64,000 nt of DNA from Comamonadaceae bacterium (GCA_013297875.1 JAAFIW010000007.1:62001-126000); one strand, 5' to 3'. Positions 1-11,704 are shown, counted from the first letter of the stretch. Notes: generated from the sequence alone by a model not told the origin. A program made the numbers and translations.

Positions 1-49
1 CAGCAAGCACGCGATGCAGATTTCTCTCAATTTTGCATGACAGCACCGC

Positions 50-1450
50 TTAATATGCACTGCCGCTGGCCAAGGATTCAAACTTTGTCAATGGTTTGAG
101 GAAAGCGAGCTTGACGGTGCCTGTAGGGCCATTGCGTTGTTTGCTGATGATGATCTCGGCCACGCCAGGCTCTTTGGAGTCTTTGTTGTAGTAGTCGTCC
201 CGGTAGATGAACATGATGACGTCGGCGTCTTGCTCAATGGCACCCGATTCGCGCAGGTCGCTCATCATGGGCCGCTTGTCGGTTCGCGATTCCACACCGC
301 GCGACAGCTGTGACAGCGCAATCACCGGGCACTGCAGCTCTTTGGCCAGCATTTTCAGCCCGCGTGAAATTTCACCGACGGCGGTGGCGCGGTTTTCGTC
401 GCTCATGCTGGCGGACACGCTCATCAATTGCAAGTAGTCCACCACGATCAAGCCCAGCTTGCCGCATTGACGCGCCAGACGCCGGGCATTGGCACGCAAC
501 TCACTGACGCTCAGGCCGGGACTTTCATCAATGTGCAGCGAGACATTGCGCAGCTTCTCAATTGCCTCCGTCAGGCGCGGCCATTCATCATCTTTGAGCT
601 TGCCGGTGCGCAGATTGGTTTGGTCAATACGCCCGATGGAGCCGACGATGCGCACTGCCAGTTGGGAGGCACCCATTTCCATCGAAAACACCGCCACGGG
701 CAAGCCTTCGTTCAAGGCCACGTGTTCGGCGATATTGATCGCCAAGGCCGTTTTGCCCATCGATGGCCGGGCCGCCAACACAATCATGTCACCGGCCTGG
801 AAGCCGGAAGTCATGCGATCCAGATCGTAAAACCCCGTGGGCACGCCGGTGATGTCGTTGGGGTTGTCGGCCATTTCCTGCACGCGGTCCAGCAGCTGCA
901 CCACCAACGAGTCCATGCCCTGAAAGCCCTGCTTCATGCGCGAGCCTTCTTCATTGATATTCAGAATGCGCTGTTCGGCGCTGTCCAGAATTTTGTCAAC
1001 CGACAGGCCCTGGGTGTTGAAGGCGCTGGTGGAGATTTCGTCACTGGCTCGCACCAGTTTGCGCAGGATGGAGCGCTCCCGCACGATTTCGGCATAGCGG
1101 CGAATGTTGCCCGCACCAGGCACATACTGCGCCAGTGAATTCAAGTAGGCCAAGCCGCCCACCTCGTCGCCCTTGCCTTGCATTTGCAAGTGCTCGTGCA
1201 CCGTGATCACATCGGCCGGTTTGGTCGCGTTGACCAGCGCACCAATAGCCGCGTAGATCAAAGCATGCTCGTACCGGTAGAAGTCGCCGTCAGTCAACAA
1301 ATCTCCCACCCGATCCCAGGCGGCGTTGTCCAGTAACAAGCCGCCCAGCACGCTGGATTCGGCCTCCATCGAATGCGGTGGTATGCGCAACTGCGCAATT
1401 TGAGGATCGGGGGTGTAATCAGAGTCGACCGGAACCAGTACTGCAGGCAT
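50..1450 (-). CDS. dnaB: Replicative DNA helicase DnaB
   Basis: Hexameric 5'-3' helicase that unwinds DNA at the replication fork. The protein has the N-terminal DnaB domain (start around IPPHSMEAESSVLGG), a linker helix region, and a RecA-like C-terminal domain with Walker A ARPSMGKTA near residue 228, Walker B LIVVDYLQLM and the DLRESGAIEQDAD segment. I chose the ATG at 1450 (MPAVLVPVDS) because AAAGGAAG lies just upstream; an in-frame extension to 1501 would add 17 basic residues without a clear ribosome site. It is the last gene after rpsF-priB-rpsR-rplI, but a terminator-like hairpin lies between rplI and dnaB, so it may also have its own promoter. Length (466 aa) is normal. Confidence 0.97.
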   Translation of the reverse strand: MPAVLVPVDSDYTPDPQIAQLRIPPHSMEAESSVLGGLLLDNAAWDRVGDLLTDGDFYRYEHALIYAAIGALVNATKPADVITVHEHLQMQGKGDEVGGLAYLNSLAQYVPGAGNIRRYAEIVRERSILRKLVRASDEISTSAFNTQGLSVDKILDSAEQRILNINEEGSRMKQGFQGMDSLVVQLLDRVQEMADNPNDITGVPTGFYDLDRMTSGFQAGDMIVLAARPSMGKTALAINIAEHVALNEGLPVAVFSMEMGASQLAVRIVGSIGRIDQTNLRTGKLKDDEWPRLTEAIEKLRNVSLHIDESPGLSVSELRANARRLARQCGKLGLIVVDYLQLMSVSASMSDENRATAVGEISRGLKMLAKELQCPVIALSQLSRGVESRTDKRPMMSDLRESGAIEQDADVIMFIYRDDYYNKDSKEPGVAEIIISKQRNGPTGTVKLAFLKPLTKFESLASGSAY

Positions 1451-1598
1451 GAACTTCCTTTGGGGGACGGCGAGCTTAAGTCTTCGCCGCGCTGGCGTCA
1501 TCGGATAAGTCTGTGGAAAACCACGGTGTTTTTGAGGAAAGACTGTGGGTAACCATCACACCCACCCCTTCGAACACCGCACTTGGCAGCACCCACAA

Positions 1599-1634
1599 AA
1601 AAGCCGCTGGCGCTCCACGCACCAGCGGCTTTGA
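1599..1634 (-). terminator. Rho-independent terminator after rplI
   Basis: An 11-bp perfect stem (AAAGCCGCTGG / CCAGCGGCTTT) with an 11-nt loop is followed, on the minus strand, by a run of T. It lies 3' of rplI and upstream of dnaB, so it ends or attenuates the ribosomal protein transcript. Confidence 0.85.
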
Positions 1635-1650
1635 AACCAGGGTGCCGGTA

Positions 1651-2103
1651 TCAGGCTGTTTCGCCGTACACCGTCACATTGATCTGCACCACCACATCGG
1701 TGTGCAAGGCCACGCTGACCGCGCTGTCACCCACCAATTTGATGGGGCCATTGGGCATGCGAACCTGGGCCTTGACCACTGGGTAGCCTTGCTTGGTCAG
1801 TTCCTCAGCGATATCGGCATTGGTCACAGAGCCAAACAGGCGACCATCGACACCGGCTTTTTGGGTCAACTTGATGGTTGTGCCGGCCAATTTTTCGCCT
1901 TGGGCCTGAGCCGCAGACAATTTTTCAGCGGCCGCTTTTTCAAGCTCGGCACGCTTGGCAGCGAACTCAGCCTTGTTGGCTTCGGTGGCGCGGCGCGCGC
2001 GGCCTTGGGGAATCAGGCAGTTACGGGCATAGCCGTCTTTAACCTTGACGATTTCGCCCAGGGTACCCAGATTTATGACTTTGTCGAGCAGGATGACTTG
2101 CAT
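1651..2103 (-). CDS. rplI: 50S ribosomal protein L9
   Basis: Large-subunit protein L9, which binds 23S rRNA near the L1 stalk. The N-terminal signature is clear ([16 protein letters not shown], then [16 protein letters not shown]), followed by the long connecting helix rich in Ala/Glu/Lys and the C-terminal domain ([14 protein letters not shown]). The 150-residue length is standard. It follows rpsR by 12 nt in the rpsF-priB-rpsR-rplI operon and is followed by a strong terminator. Confidence 0.98.
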   Translation of the reverse strand: MQVILLDKVINLGTLGEIVKVKDGYARNCLIPQGRARRATEANKAEFAAKRAELEKAAAEKLSAAQAQGEKLAGTTIKLTQKAGVDGRLFGSVTNADIAEELTKQGYPVVKAQVRMPNGPIKLVGDSAVSVALHTDVVVQINVTVYGETA

Positions 2104-2115
2104 GGTGGGTGCTCC

Positions 2116-2397
2116 TTAAATGCGGTGTTGGTCGCTGTACGGAACCATGGCCAAAAAGCGCGCACGCTTGATGGCGGTGTTCAACTGACGCTGGTAAATG
2201 GCTCGCGTACCGGTCAGGCGCGCGGGAATGATCTTGCCGTTTTCAGCAATGAAATCACGCAAGGTGTCGACATCCTTGTAATCAATTTCCTCGACGTGTG
2301 CCACGGTAAAGCGGCAAAAGCGCTTGCGCTTGAAAAGCAGCGATTGGGTGTTGCGCTTGGGGCGCTTGTCTTTGTTGAACTTCTTGAATCCGGCCAT
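2116..2397 (-). CDS. rpsR: 30S ribosomal protein S18
   Basis: Small-subunit protein S18, which pairs with S6 on the platform of the 30S subunit. Recognised from KRFCRFT, the [13 protein letters not shown] segment and the [11 protein letters not shown] motif, ending in the basic [13 protein letters not shown] tail. The N-terminal extension ([16 protein letters not shown]) is typical of betaproteobacteria. The gene sits between priB and rplI. Confidence 0.98.
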   Translation of the reverse strand: MAGFKKFNKDKRPKRNTQSLLFKRKRFCRFTVAHVEEIDYKDVDTLRDFIAENGKIIPARLTGTRAIYQRQLNTAIKRARFLAMVPYSDQHRI

Positions 2398-2418
2398 GAT
2401 GAACCTCTGGGGTTGTGC

Positions 2419-2706
2419 TTACGTACTTTGAAAATCTTGAATATGGAACACGGCGTATTTGCCGTTGCGGGGTGTCGCCAGAAAACCGCTGAACTGCCAG
2501 TCTTTGCCAATGCTGTGCTGACCGATCCGTTCGGCCATCGCACCAAAAGCAACTGCCTTGATCACCAGCTTCACCTGACGGTCATTGCCTGCTTCGGTTT
2601 GCTGCGACTCATGGTGCAGCGACAAATCGAGGGCAGGTAAACCAGCCGGGGTGTATCGCACAGCCGATAACTCGGCGATACAGGCGGTCAGGATCAGTTG
2701 ATTCAA
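2419..2706 (-). CDS. priB: Primosomal replication protein N (PriB)
   Basis: Single-stranded DNA-binding OB-fold protein that helps PriA restart stalled forks. The protein (MNQLILTACIAELSAVRYTP, then a VKLVIKAVAFG strand) resembles a short SSB, and its place between rpsF and rpsR is diagnostic. The start codon is TTG (2704-2706) with AAGAG upstream; no ATG or GTG at the N-terminus would keep the conserved first strand. The non-ATG start may keep its level below that of the ribosomal proteins on the same transcript; that is inference. Confidence 0.93.
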   Translation of the reverse strand: MNQLILTACIAELSAVRYTPAGLPALDLSLHHESQQTEAGNDRQVKLVIKAVAFGAMAERIGQHSIGKDWQFSGFLATPRNGKYAVFHIQDFQST

Positions 2707-2742
2707 CGGCTCTTGACGACTCAGCTTCTAGCGTGAATGCGC

Positions 2743-3111
2743 TCAGCTATTGGCGTACTCGGCTTGCTGGGTCTTGCGGGCATCTTCACGCTCGACGGTT
2801 TTCATCATCGAAGACGGGCCGGTTTCCGCTTTTTTCTTCACCACGGTGAGGTGGCGCAACACGGCATCGTTGAACTTGAATGCGTGCTCCAGTTCCGCCA
2901 TCACGGCTTGATCGGCCTCAATGTTCACGCACAGGTAGTGGGCTTTGGACAGCTTGTTGATCTGGTACGTCAGTTGCCGACGGCCCCAGTCTTCCACGCG
3001 GTGAACCTTGCCACCGCCCGTGGCGATCATGGCTTTGTAACGCTCCAGCATGGCTGGAACCTGTTCGCTTTGATCCGGATGGATCAACAAGACGATTTCG
3101 TAATGACGCAT
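2743..3111 (-). CDS. rpsF: 30S ribosomal protein S6
   Basis: Small-subunit protein S6, partner of S18. The N-terminus [18 protein letters not shown], the [17 protein letters not shown] segment and the C-terminal [10 protein letters not shown] strand are characteristic. The ATG is preceded by AAGGAGAG. First gene of the rpsF-priB-rpsR-rplI operon. The C-terminal 20 or so residues are charged, as is usual for S6. Confidence 0.98.
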   Translation of the reverse strand: MRHYEIVLLIHPDQSEQVPAMLERYKAMIATGGGKVHRVEDWGRRQLTYQINKLSKAHYLCVNIEADQAVMAELEHAFKFNDAVLRHLTVVKKKAETGPSSMMKTVEREDARKTQQAEYANS

Positions 3112-3213
3112 ACACTCTCCTTGTGAATAAAGCCGCCCGTTGCGTCCGCGGCATCAACGACAGATGTTGACGTCGCGTGTCAAAAATGACCGGTGCGGCA
3201 AGGTTAACCACGT

Positions 3214-3219
3214 ATTATA
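3214..3219 (-). promoter_or_regulatory. Candidate -10 box for the rpsF operon
   Basis: A perfect TATAAT on the minus strand about 100 nt upstream of the rpsF start. No good TTGACA-like -35 lies at the right distance, so the call rests on the -10 box and its location alone. Confidence 0.35.
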
Positions 3220-3255
3220 GCCATGTCGCTTGGCTGCCCCGGGGCAAGGAGCAGC

Positions 3256-3735
3256 TCAATCGACCAAGGCACGGGCCAGCGGGCCAAATTTTTCAGCGCC
3301 CACTGCATCTTTGATGCGGGGCGACAAAGCCAGCAGTTCGTCATAGTTACCCACGGCCTCCACAGCCAGGTTCAACCGGAATCCGCGCAGCCCCAAGCTT
3401 GCGGTGAGCTGGGTGGCCAACAGATAGGCCTCCTGATAGCGCTCACTGTCGGATCGCACACTGGAGTCTGGCACTTTGACTTCAGAGGCTGACTCATCTA
3501 CCGTAGGGGTCGGCACAAGGGGTTTCGCTGCTGTTTGATTGTCTTCAACCAACAAACCCAAGGCCATCAAATCGTCGATATCTGCCCGCGTCAGGCCGGC
3601 GAATCCTGCTTTCAACACAGCTTCCACGCTGCGCTTTCCGTCAAACATGATCAAGGCCGATCGCTGGTGTTGGCTCAATGCAAGCGAGCGATCCTTCAAG
3701 ACCTGCTGCCCCTTATCTGTTTTCACGATGGTCAT
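3256..3735 (-). CDS. Hypothetical protein, unknown function
   Basis: A 159-residue soluble protein that I do not recognise by name. The start at 3735 (MTIVKTDKGQQ) has a near-perfect AGGAGG upstream. Residues 1-65 look like a small helical or winged-helix module (ALSQHQRSALIMFDGKRSVE, then LTRADIDDLMALGLL), followed by a Pro/Thr/Ser/Glu-rich linker and a C-terminal helical segment (ERYQEAYLLATQLTASLGLR). There is no signal peptide or membrane segment. It lies alone between rpsF and a transporter and is probably monocistronic. The arrangement suggests a small regulatory or sensing protein, but no function can be assigned. Confidence 0.75.
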   Translation of the reverse strand: MTIVKTDKGQQVLKDRSLALSQHQRSALIMFDGKRSVEAVLKAGFAGLTRADIDDLMALGLLVEDNQTAAKPLVPTPTVDESASEVKVPDSSVRSDSERYQEAYLLATQLTASLGLRGFRLNLAVEAVGNYDELLALSPRIKDAVGAEKFGPLARALVD

Positions 3736-3828
3736 AGAAATCCTCCTGGGCAAATGCATTATTCATACCGTTGCCAGAATTGTGCGGTCGTACCAGGCGC
3801 TTGAGCAATGGGGTGAATCGGCATACAG

Positions 3829-3864
3829 ACGTAAAAAAGCCCGCATACAACGGGCATTTTTACG
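3829..3864. terminator. Bidirectional rho-independent terminator
   Basis: Near-symmetric hairpin: GCCCG / CGGGC stem with A-rich and T-rich flanks on both sides (acgtaaaaa ... tttttacgt). It lies just downstream of the MFS gene stop, which it would terminate on the minus strand. Confidence 0.85.
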
Positions 3865-3906
3865 TTGTGAACAGGCGGCATCAATCCACCCGTCGGGCAC
3901 GTCAGG

Positions 3907-5592
3907 TCAATCGTTGGCGTAGATATCCACGTCCTTGGTCTCACGAATGAACAGCATGCCGATGATGCAGGTGGCGGCCGCAACCACAACCGGGTACCAC
4001 AGGCCGTAGAAGATATCGCCGGTCGCCGCCACCATCGCAAACGCAGTGGTGGGCAGCAGGCCGCCGAACCAGCCATTGCCGATGTGATACGGCAAGCTCA
4101 TCGAGGTGTAGCGGATGCGTGTCGGGAACATTTCAACCAGCATCGCCGCAATCGGGCCATACACCATGGTCACCAGAATCACCAGGTACACCAGAATCAC
4201 CAGCACCATGCCTTTGTTCATCTGGGCGTCGTCCGCCTTAACCGTCAGGTTGCGTTCCTTGGCGGAATCAATCACCGTTTTACGAAAATCGGCAATGGCT
4301 TTGGCACTTTCAGGTGAAAAGCCATCCCCTTTGGCGTTCAGTGTGGCGTTCAACGAGGTGATTTCCTTCTCACCAATTTTCACGCTGGCCACGGTGCCCG
4401 CAGGTGCTGCCACGTTTTTATACGGCACAAAGTTTTGTGCCAACACGCGCTTGGCCAGGTCACAAGAGGTAGTGAAGTGAATTTCGCGTGCAATCGGGCT
4501 GCCCTGAAACGAGCACTGAGCAGGATCAGCGGTCACGGTCACGGGCACGTCTTTTTGGGCTTTGACCAGCGCCGGGTTGGCGTAGTTCAGCATCATCGGG
4601 AACACAATGAAATAAGTGGCCGCAGCCAGCGCGCACCCACCCATGATGATGATCTTGCGGCCAATCTTGTCCGACAGGCTGCCAAAGACGATGAAGAACG
4701 GCGTACCAATAATCAATGAGGCGGCGATCAGCAAGTTGGCGGTGGTGATGTCGACCTTTGCAATCGTCGTGAGGAAGAACAGGGCGTAAAACTGGCCGGT
4801 GTACCAGACCACCGCTTGACCCGCTGTCAAACCCAGCAAGGCCAGGATCACGATCTTCAGGTTTTTCCACTCACCAAACGACTCGGTCAACGGCGACTTG
4901 GAGGTCTTGCCTTCGGACTTCATTTTCTGGAATGCTGGCGACTCGCTCAAACTCAAGCGGATCCAGACCGACACGCCCAGCAAAATGATGGACAACAGGA
5001 ACGGAATGCGCCAGCCCCAATCACCAAAGTCCTTCTCGCCCAGGAAGTTGCGCACACCCAGAATCACCAACAGCGACAGGAACAAGCCCAGCGTGGCGGT
5101 GGTTTGAATCCAGGCCGTGTATGCACCGCGCTTGCCATGCGGCGCATGCTCGGCCACATAGGTGGCAGCGCCTCCATATTCACCGCCCAGCGCCAGTCCT
5201 TGCAGCATGCGCAGAACCACCAGAATGACGGGCGCTGCAATGCCGATGGTGGCGTAGTTGGGCAGCAAACCCACCACAAAGGTGGCAGCGCCCATGATCA
5301 GGATGGTCACGAGGAAGGTGTACTTGCGGCCAATCATGTCGCCCAGGCGGCCAAACACAATCGCACCAAACGGGCGAACCAAAAACCCGGCAGCAAACGC
5401 CAACAGCGCAAAGATGTAGGCGGATGTGGGATCCAGGCCCGAGAAAAATTGCTTGGCGATAACGGCTGCGAGCGAGCCGTAAAGATAGAAGTCATACCAC
5501 TCGAAAACCGTGCCAAGAGAAGAAGCGAAGATCACCTTCTTTTCTTCTTTGGTCATCGGCGCGGTGTGCGCAGGCGCAATTGCAGTTGCCAT
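3907..5592 (-). CDS. MFS transporter, metabolite:H+ symporter (MHS) type
   Basis: Inner-membrane proton symporter of the major facilitator superfamily, MHS family (KgtP/ProP/ShiA relatives). The N-terminus FEWYDFYLYGSLAAVIAKQF and the loop RPFGAIVFGRLGDMIGRKY are typical of the family, as is GGEYGGAATYVAEHAP. Twelve membrane segments are expected. At 561 residues it is longer than usual (about 430-450), because a hydrophilic insert of about 110 residues (roughly residues 345-455) lies between two late membrane helices, with two Cys that could form a periplasmic disulfide. Start ATG has AGGAG upstream. Substrate is not predictable; organic acids or osmolytes are known family substrates. It appears monocistronic. 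Confidence 0.9.
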   Translation of the reverse strand: MATAIAPAHTAPMTKEEKKVIFASSLGTVFEWYDFYLYGSLAAVIAKQFFSGLDPTSAYIFALLAFAAGFLVRPFGAIVFGRLGDMIGRKYTFLVTILIMGAATFVVGLLPNYATIGIAAPVILVVLRMLQGLALGGEYGGAATYVAEHAPHGKRGAYTAWIQTTATLGLFLSLLVILGVRNFLGEKDFGDWGWRIPFLLSIILLGVSVWIRLSLSESPAFQKMKSEGKTSKSPLTESFGEWKNLKIVILALLGLTAGQAVVWYTGQFYALFFLTTIAKVDITTANLLIAASLIIGTPFFIVFGSLSDKIGRKIIIMGGCALAAATYFIVFPMMLNYANPALVKAQKDVPVTVTADPAQCSFQGSPIAREIHFTTSCDLAKRVLAQNFVPYKNVAAPAGTVASVKIGEKEITSLNATLNAKGDGFSPESAKAIADFRKTVIDSAKERNLTVKADDAQMNKGMVLVILVYLVILVTMVYGPIAAMLVEMFPTRIRYTSMSLPYHIGNGWFGGLLPTTAFAMVAATGDIFYGLWYPVVVAAATCIIGMLFIRETKDVDIYAND

Positions 5593-5683
5593 GAAGTCTC
5601 CTGTTATGAATTGAATTAGACAGAGACTGCAGTGTTGTCAGACCATCTGACTGCAAGCTGACCAAGCGGGTGCTCAGGCACCC

Positions 5684-7759
5684 TCATTCGCTAGGGGCTA
5701 TCCCTATACGCTGTCGCAAGCGATCAGCCATGCTGATGACCCAGATCACGACAAAACCCAGCGGCACGCCAAACACACCCGCTGAAATCGGCAGGATTCC
5801 AAACCATAAATTCGGGCCCTGATCCAATGCAAAAAAGGCTCGTACAGCCACTGCATTGCTCAGCATGTAATAGGCCGTCAGGCCCAGCCCGGCCAGCATG
5901 CCAGCCACGGCACCGGCACGGGTTGCGCCGCGCCAGAAGATGCCCAGCACCATGCTGGGCACAAAGGCCGATGCTGCCAGTGAAAAAGATGCTGAGACCA
6001 GCGGCAATATGTCAGCAGGCCGCGTCGTGGCTACCACCGTGGCCAGCAAAGCCACCCCAAACAAGGCGAATTTGGACAGGATGACGCGCTGTTCAGGCGT
6101 CACACGTTTGGCCACTTCCTGGCAGTAGCCGTCGTGCACCAGGGCATTACTGATGGTCAACAGCAAACCGTCTGCTGTTGACAAGGCCGCGGCTAGCCCC
6201 CCGGCCGCCACCAGGCCGGAGACCACATAGGGCAGCCCGCCCAGCTCGGGCGTGGCCAGCATGATGATGTCGGCACCCAGGTAAATTTCGCCAAACTGCA
6301 AAATGCCGTCGCCGTTGACGTCGCTGACGGAAATCAGTGCGCTGTCCACATAGGCCCACTGCGAGATCCAGGCGGGCAATGCGTCAAACCGCGCACCCAC
6401 CAAGCCATTCATCACCTCATACTTGACCAGCAAGGCCAGCGCAGGCGCACTGACATACAACAGGGCAATGAAGAACAAAGACCAGGCTACCGAACTGCGC
6501 GCTTGCGCCACCGAAGGCGTGGTGTAGTAGCGCGTCAGCAGGTGCGGCAAGCCAGCCGTTCCCACCATCAAGCAGAACATCAAGGCCAGAAAGTTCAGCC
6601 GCGAGGTGTGAAACGCCTGCCTTTCTTCGGGGCTGCCGTCGGGGTCGCCGGCAAATGCCTGGGCGTGCTGCGGTAAACCACCCAAGGGCTTGGCACGCTC
6701 CAGGTTTTCGTTCATGGCCCGCGTCCACAACTCGCGTGCCGCCGCAGCGTCCTGCGGCAATGCCGCCAGCTCACGCGCGGCCAGACGTATTTCGGCCGGG
6801 TCCGCACCGTCGGCTTTGAGTATGCGCAAACGCTCCTGCAAAACAGCGGGCTCGCGCTGCAAGGCAGCATCAACGTTGGCCAGTCGTGCCTTGTAAGCGT
6901 CTGCACGTTGCAGAAAGACAGCGCGCACCGCCTGCTCCTGCGGCGAGTCGATCAACTGTTTTTCCAGCTGTGCCACTTTTTCAAACTGCTGACCATAGGC
7001 CAGTGGTGCCAGCGGATTACCCAACTGCTTGTAAGCCAGCCACGACACGGGGATGAGAAAGGCCAGCAGCAGCACGATGTATTGGGCCACCTGCGTCCAG
7101 GTAATCGCCCGCATGCCGCCCAAAAACGAGCACAGCAACACACCGCCCAAGCCGAGCAGGCCGCCGATTTCAAATTGCACACCCGTCAGGCGCGAGGCAA
7201 TCAAGCCAATGCCGTAAATCTGTGCCACCACATACACAAAGGAGCACAAAATCGCCGCCAGTGCCGCGATACGGCGCGGCCAGTTGCCGCCATAGCGCAC
7301 GCTGAAATAGTCGGGCACGGTATACAGATTCAGTGCGCGCAGGTGGGGTGCAATCAGCAAGGCCACCAGGCAGAACCCGCCGGTCCAGCCGAGTAGATAG
7401 GCCAAGCCACCGGGTTGGTTGGCCGTGCCGGAAAAGCCGTGCAGATACAGACCACCAGCCAGGCTGATAAATGAAGCGGCACTCATCCAGTCAGCCGCAG
7501 CCGCCATGCCGTTGTAGATCGCTGGCACGCGCCGACCGGCCACGTAGTACTCGTGCAGATCCGCCGTGCGGCCATAAATGCCAATGGCGGCGTACATCAT
7601 CAAGGTGAAAAACAAAAACAGCGGGCCCAGCCACGACTTGGGCAAGCCCTGTTGCTCGGCCCACGCCATGCCACCCACAAACAGCAACAGGCCGCCTACA
7701 AAGGCCAGCACGATGCGGCGCAACTGGCGCGCGTAGCTCAGCGGTGCCTCAGAGTCCAT
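5684..7759 (-). CDS. Sodium:solute symporter, VC_2705-like subfamily
   Basis: Membrane symporter of the SSS family (acetate permease ActP relatives), larger subunit of a two-gene system. Family segments include AADWMSAASFISLAGGLY and the NLYTVPDYFSVRYGG loop. A hydrophilic region of about 130 residues rich in Glu/Gln/Ala (around residues 255-385) separates membrane blocks, and an EF-hand-like loop DVNGDGILQFGE occurs later. I prefer ATG 7759 (MDSEAPLSY) with AGGA upstream; a GTG two codons earlier is possible. It overlaps the end of the DUF4212 gene, so the two are translationally coupled. Likely substrate is a short-chain carboxylate, by family analogy only. Confidence 0.9.
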   Translation of the reverse strand: MDSEAPLSYARQLRRIVLAFVGGLLLFVGGMAWAEQQGLPKSWLGPLFLFFTLMMYAAIGIYGRTADLHEYYVAGRRVPAIYNGMAAAADWMSAASFISLAGGLYLHGFSGTANQPGGLAYLLGWTGGFCLVALLIAPHLRALNLYTVPDYFSVRYGGNWPRRIAALAAILCSFVYVVAQIYGIGLIASRLTGVQFEIGGLLGLGGVLLCSFLGGMRAITWTQVAQYIVLLLAFLIPVSWLAYKQLGNPLAPLAYGQQFEKVAQLEKQLIDSPQEQAVRAVFLQRADAYKARLANVDAALQREPAVLQERLRILKADGADPAEIRLAARELAALPQDAAAARELWTRAMNENLERAKPLGGLPQHAQAFAGDPDGSPEERQAFHTSRLNFLALMFCLMVGTAGLPHLLTRYYTTPSVAQARSSVAWSLFFIALLYVSAPALALLVKYEVMNGLVGARFDALPAWISQWAYVDSALISVSDVNGDGILQFGEIYLGADIIMLATPELGGLPYVVSGLVAAGGLAAALSTADGLLLTISNALVHDGYCQEVAKRVTPEQRVILSKFALFGVALLATVVATTRPADILPLVSASFSLAASAFVPSMVLGIFWRGATRAGAVAGMLAGLGLTAYYMLSNAVAVRAFFALDQGPNLWFGILPISAGVFGVPLGFVVIWVISMADRLRQRIGIAPSE

Positions 7760-8075
7760 GGTCACCGTCCTGCACGTCGCGATTTTCGCTCGGAATGCGG
7801 TTCATCAACCAGGCATACAAAGCGACGATCACAACGAAGGTGACCAGCGCGCCTTGTGCGCCCATCCAGTAATGAAAAGGCCAACCGGCCACCATGAACT
7901 GCAAATCACGGGCAAAGAAACTGGCCACAAATGAGACCAGGAACCACACGCACAGCAAGCCGGTTTTCAGCCACAGGGCAAACCGGCTGTGGCCCTTGTC
8001 GGGCAAATGATCGGAGGTGGATGAAGGAAACGGCGCAGACACGCCCTGATCTTCGCATCGCACACACGCCGACAC
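7749..8075 (-). CDS. DUF4212 small membrane subunit of the symporter
   Basis: Small two-helix membrane protein (LWLKTGLLCVWFLVSFVASFF, split by a short loop from VTFVVIVALYAWLMNRI) that typically precedes the VC_2705-type symporter. The conserved DLQFMVAGWPFHYWMGAQG segment between the helices is diagnostic. The first in-frame start is a GTG at 8075; a shorter start may be used because the first 30 residues (Cys, Ser, Pro rich) are not typical. It overlaps the symporter start, as expected for an obligate pair. Confidence 0.85.
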   Translation of the reverse strand: MSACVRCEDQGVSAPFPSSTSDHLPDKGHSRFALWLKTGLLCVWFLVSFVASFFARDLQFMVAGWPFHYWMGAQGALVTFVVIVALYAWLMNRIPSENRDVQDGDHGL

Positions 8076-8106
8076 CCTCAGTGTTTTCGAGCAAAACCAG
8101 TTAAAT

Positions 8107-8163
8107 TGCTATTAAATACATAGCTGCTTGAGCGCATGGGTATTGCACATGAAGCTGATTTGG
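8107..8163 (+). repeat. Dispersed palindromic element, copy A
   Basis: Copy of a 50-60 bp repeat with core ATAGCTGCTTGAGC; 3' half degenerate. Lies between the DUF4212 gene start and the ppsA stop. Confidence 0.75.
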
Positions 8164-8188
8164 CCCCAATCCACGTGAATTTGCGGTC

Positions 8189-10594
<2,406 letters not shown>

Positions 10595-10776
10595 GGGGAA
10601 GCTCCAGAGTTAAAAACTGGGTGGCCTGCAGGCGTGGTGCAGGCATCCATGCTCACAGGGCCGCTGTTGTGCTTTTTATGGCGGGCTGGGGTGGCAGGGT
10701 GGTCGAAATTCATAATCCGGCCATTCTAGGCCCGCACTTGTGCAGGCCGCTTGCACAACGCTGAATACAAAAAACC

Positions 10777-11598
10777 ATGCCCAATCGCACCGTTTTCTTC
10801 ATCTCCGATGGCACCGGCATCACCGCCGAAACCTTTGGCAACGCCATCCTGGCGCAGTTTGAGTTTCAACCCCGCCACGTACGCCTGCCGTTTGTTGACA
10901 CGGTGGACAAAGCCCACCAGGCGGTGCGCCAGGTCAACCACACGTTTGACGCCGAAGGCAAGCGCCCCATCGTTTTCACCACGCTGGTCAACATGGAGGT
11001 GCTGCGGGTGATTGAGGCCGGCTGCAAAGGCATGCTGCTCGATATGTTTGGGACCTTTGTGAACCCGCTGGAGCAAGAGCTGGGTTTGAAGAGCAACCAC
11101 CGCATTGGCCGCTTCAGCGACGTGAGCAAGAGCCAGGCCTACCACGACCGTATTGAGGCCATCAACTTCAGCCTGGCGCATGACGACGGCCAAAGCAATC
11201 GCGACCTGGAAAGCGCCGACGTGATTCTGGTGGGCGTGAGCCGCAGCGGCAAAACGCCCACCTCGCTCTACCTGGCCATGCAATACGGCCTGAAAGCCGC
11301 CAACTACCCGCTGATTCCCGAAGATTTTGAGCGCCAGCAACTGCCCCCTGCCCTGGTGCCGCACCGCAAGAAAATGTTTGGCCTGTCCATCGACCCGCTG
11401 CGCCTGTCCGAGATCCGCAACGAGCGTCGCCCCAACTCGCGCTACGCCGCTTTGGACAACTGCCGCATGGAAGTGTCAGAAGCCGAAGCCATGATGCGCA
11501 GAAGCGGCGTGCGCTGGCTTTCCACCACCACCAAGTCGATTGAAGAAATCGCCACGACCATCTTGCAAGAAATCAGGCCGGAGCGGCTGGACTATTGA
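10777..11598 (+). CDS. ppsR: PEP synthase regulatory kinase/pyrophosphorylase
   Basis: Bifunctional DUF299-family regulator that inactivates PEP synthase by ADP-dependent threonine phosphorylation and reactivates it by phosphate-dependent removal. The N-terminus NRTVFFISDGTGITAETFG and the P-loop-like VGVSRSGKTPTSLYLAMQYG near residue 150 are family hallmarks, with the C-terminal MMRRSGVRWLSTTTKSIEEI. Length (273 aa) is standard. Divergent from ppsA, whose product is its substrate; the two promoters lie in the 180-nt gap. Confidence 0.97.
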   Translation: MPNRTVFFISDGTGITAETFGNAILAQFEFQPRHVRLPFVDTVDKAHQAVRQVNHTFDAEGKRPIVFTTLVNMEVLRVIEAGCKGMLLDMFGTFVNPLEQELGLKSNHRIGRFSDVSKSQAYHDRIEAINFSLAHDDGQSNRDLESADVILVGVSRSGKTPTSLYLAMQYGLKAANYPLIPEDFERQQLPPALVPHRKKMFGLSIDPLRLSEIRNERRPNSRYAALDNCRMEVSEAEAMMRRSGVRWLSTTTKSIEEIATTILQEIRPERLDY

Positions 11599-11630
11599 CG
11601 CAAGCCCAGCTAGCCGTATTGATGATCAAA

Positions 11631-11686
11631 CACTATTAATTTGATAGCTGCTTGAGCATATTTTGTATGGGCTGATGGCCGATTAA
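11631..11686 (+). repeat. Dispersed palindromic element, copy B
   Basis: Copy with the core TTGATAGCTGCTTGAGCA followed by ATGGGCTGATGGCCGA. It lies between the convergent ends of ppsR and the giant repeat protein and may act as a terminator hairpin. Confidence 0.85.
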
Positions 11687-11704
11687 GTCTAAAAACTGGC
11701 TGTG

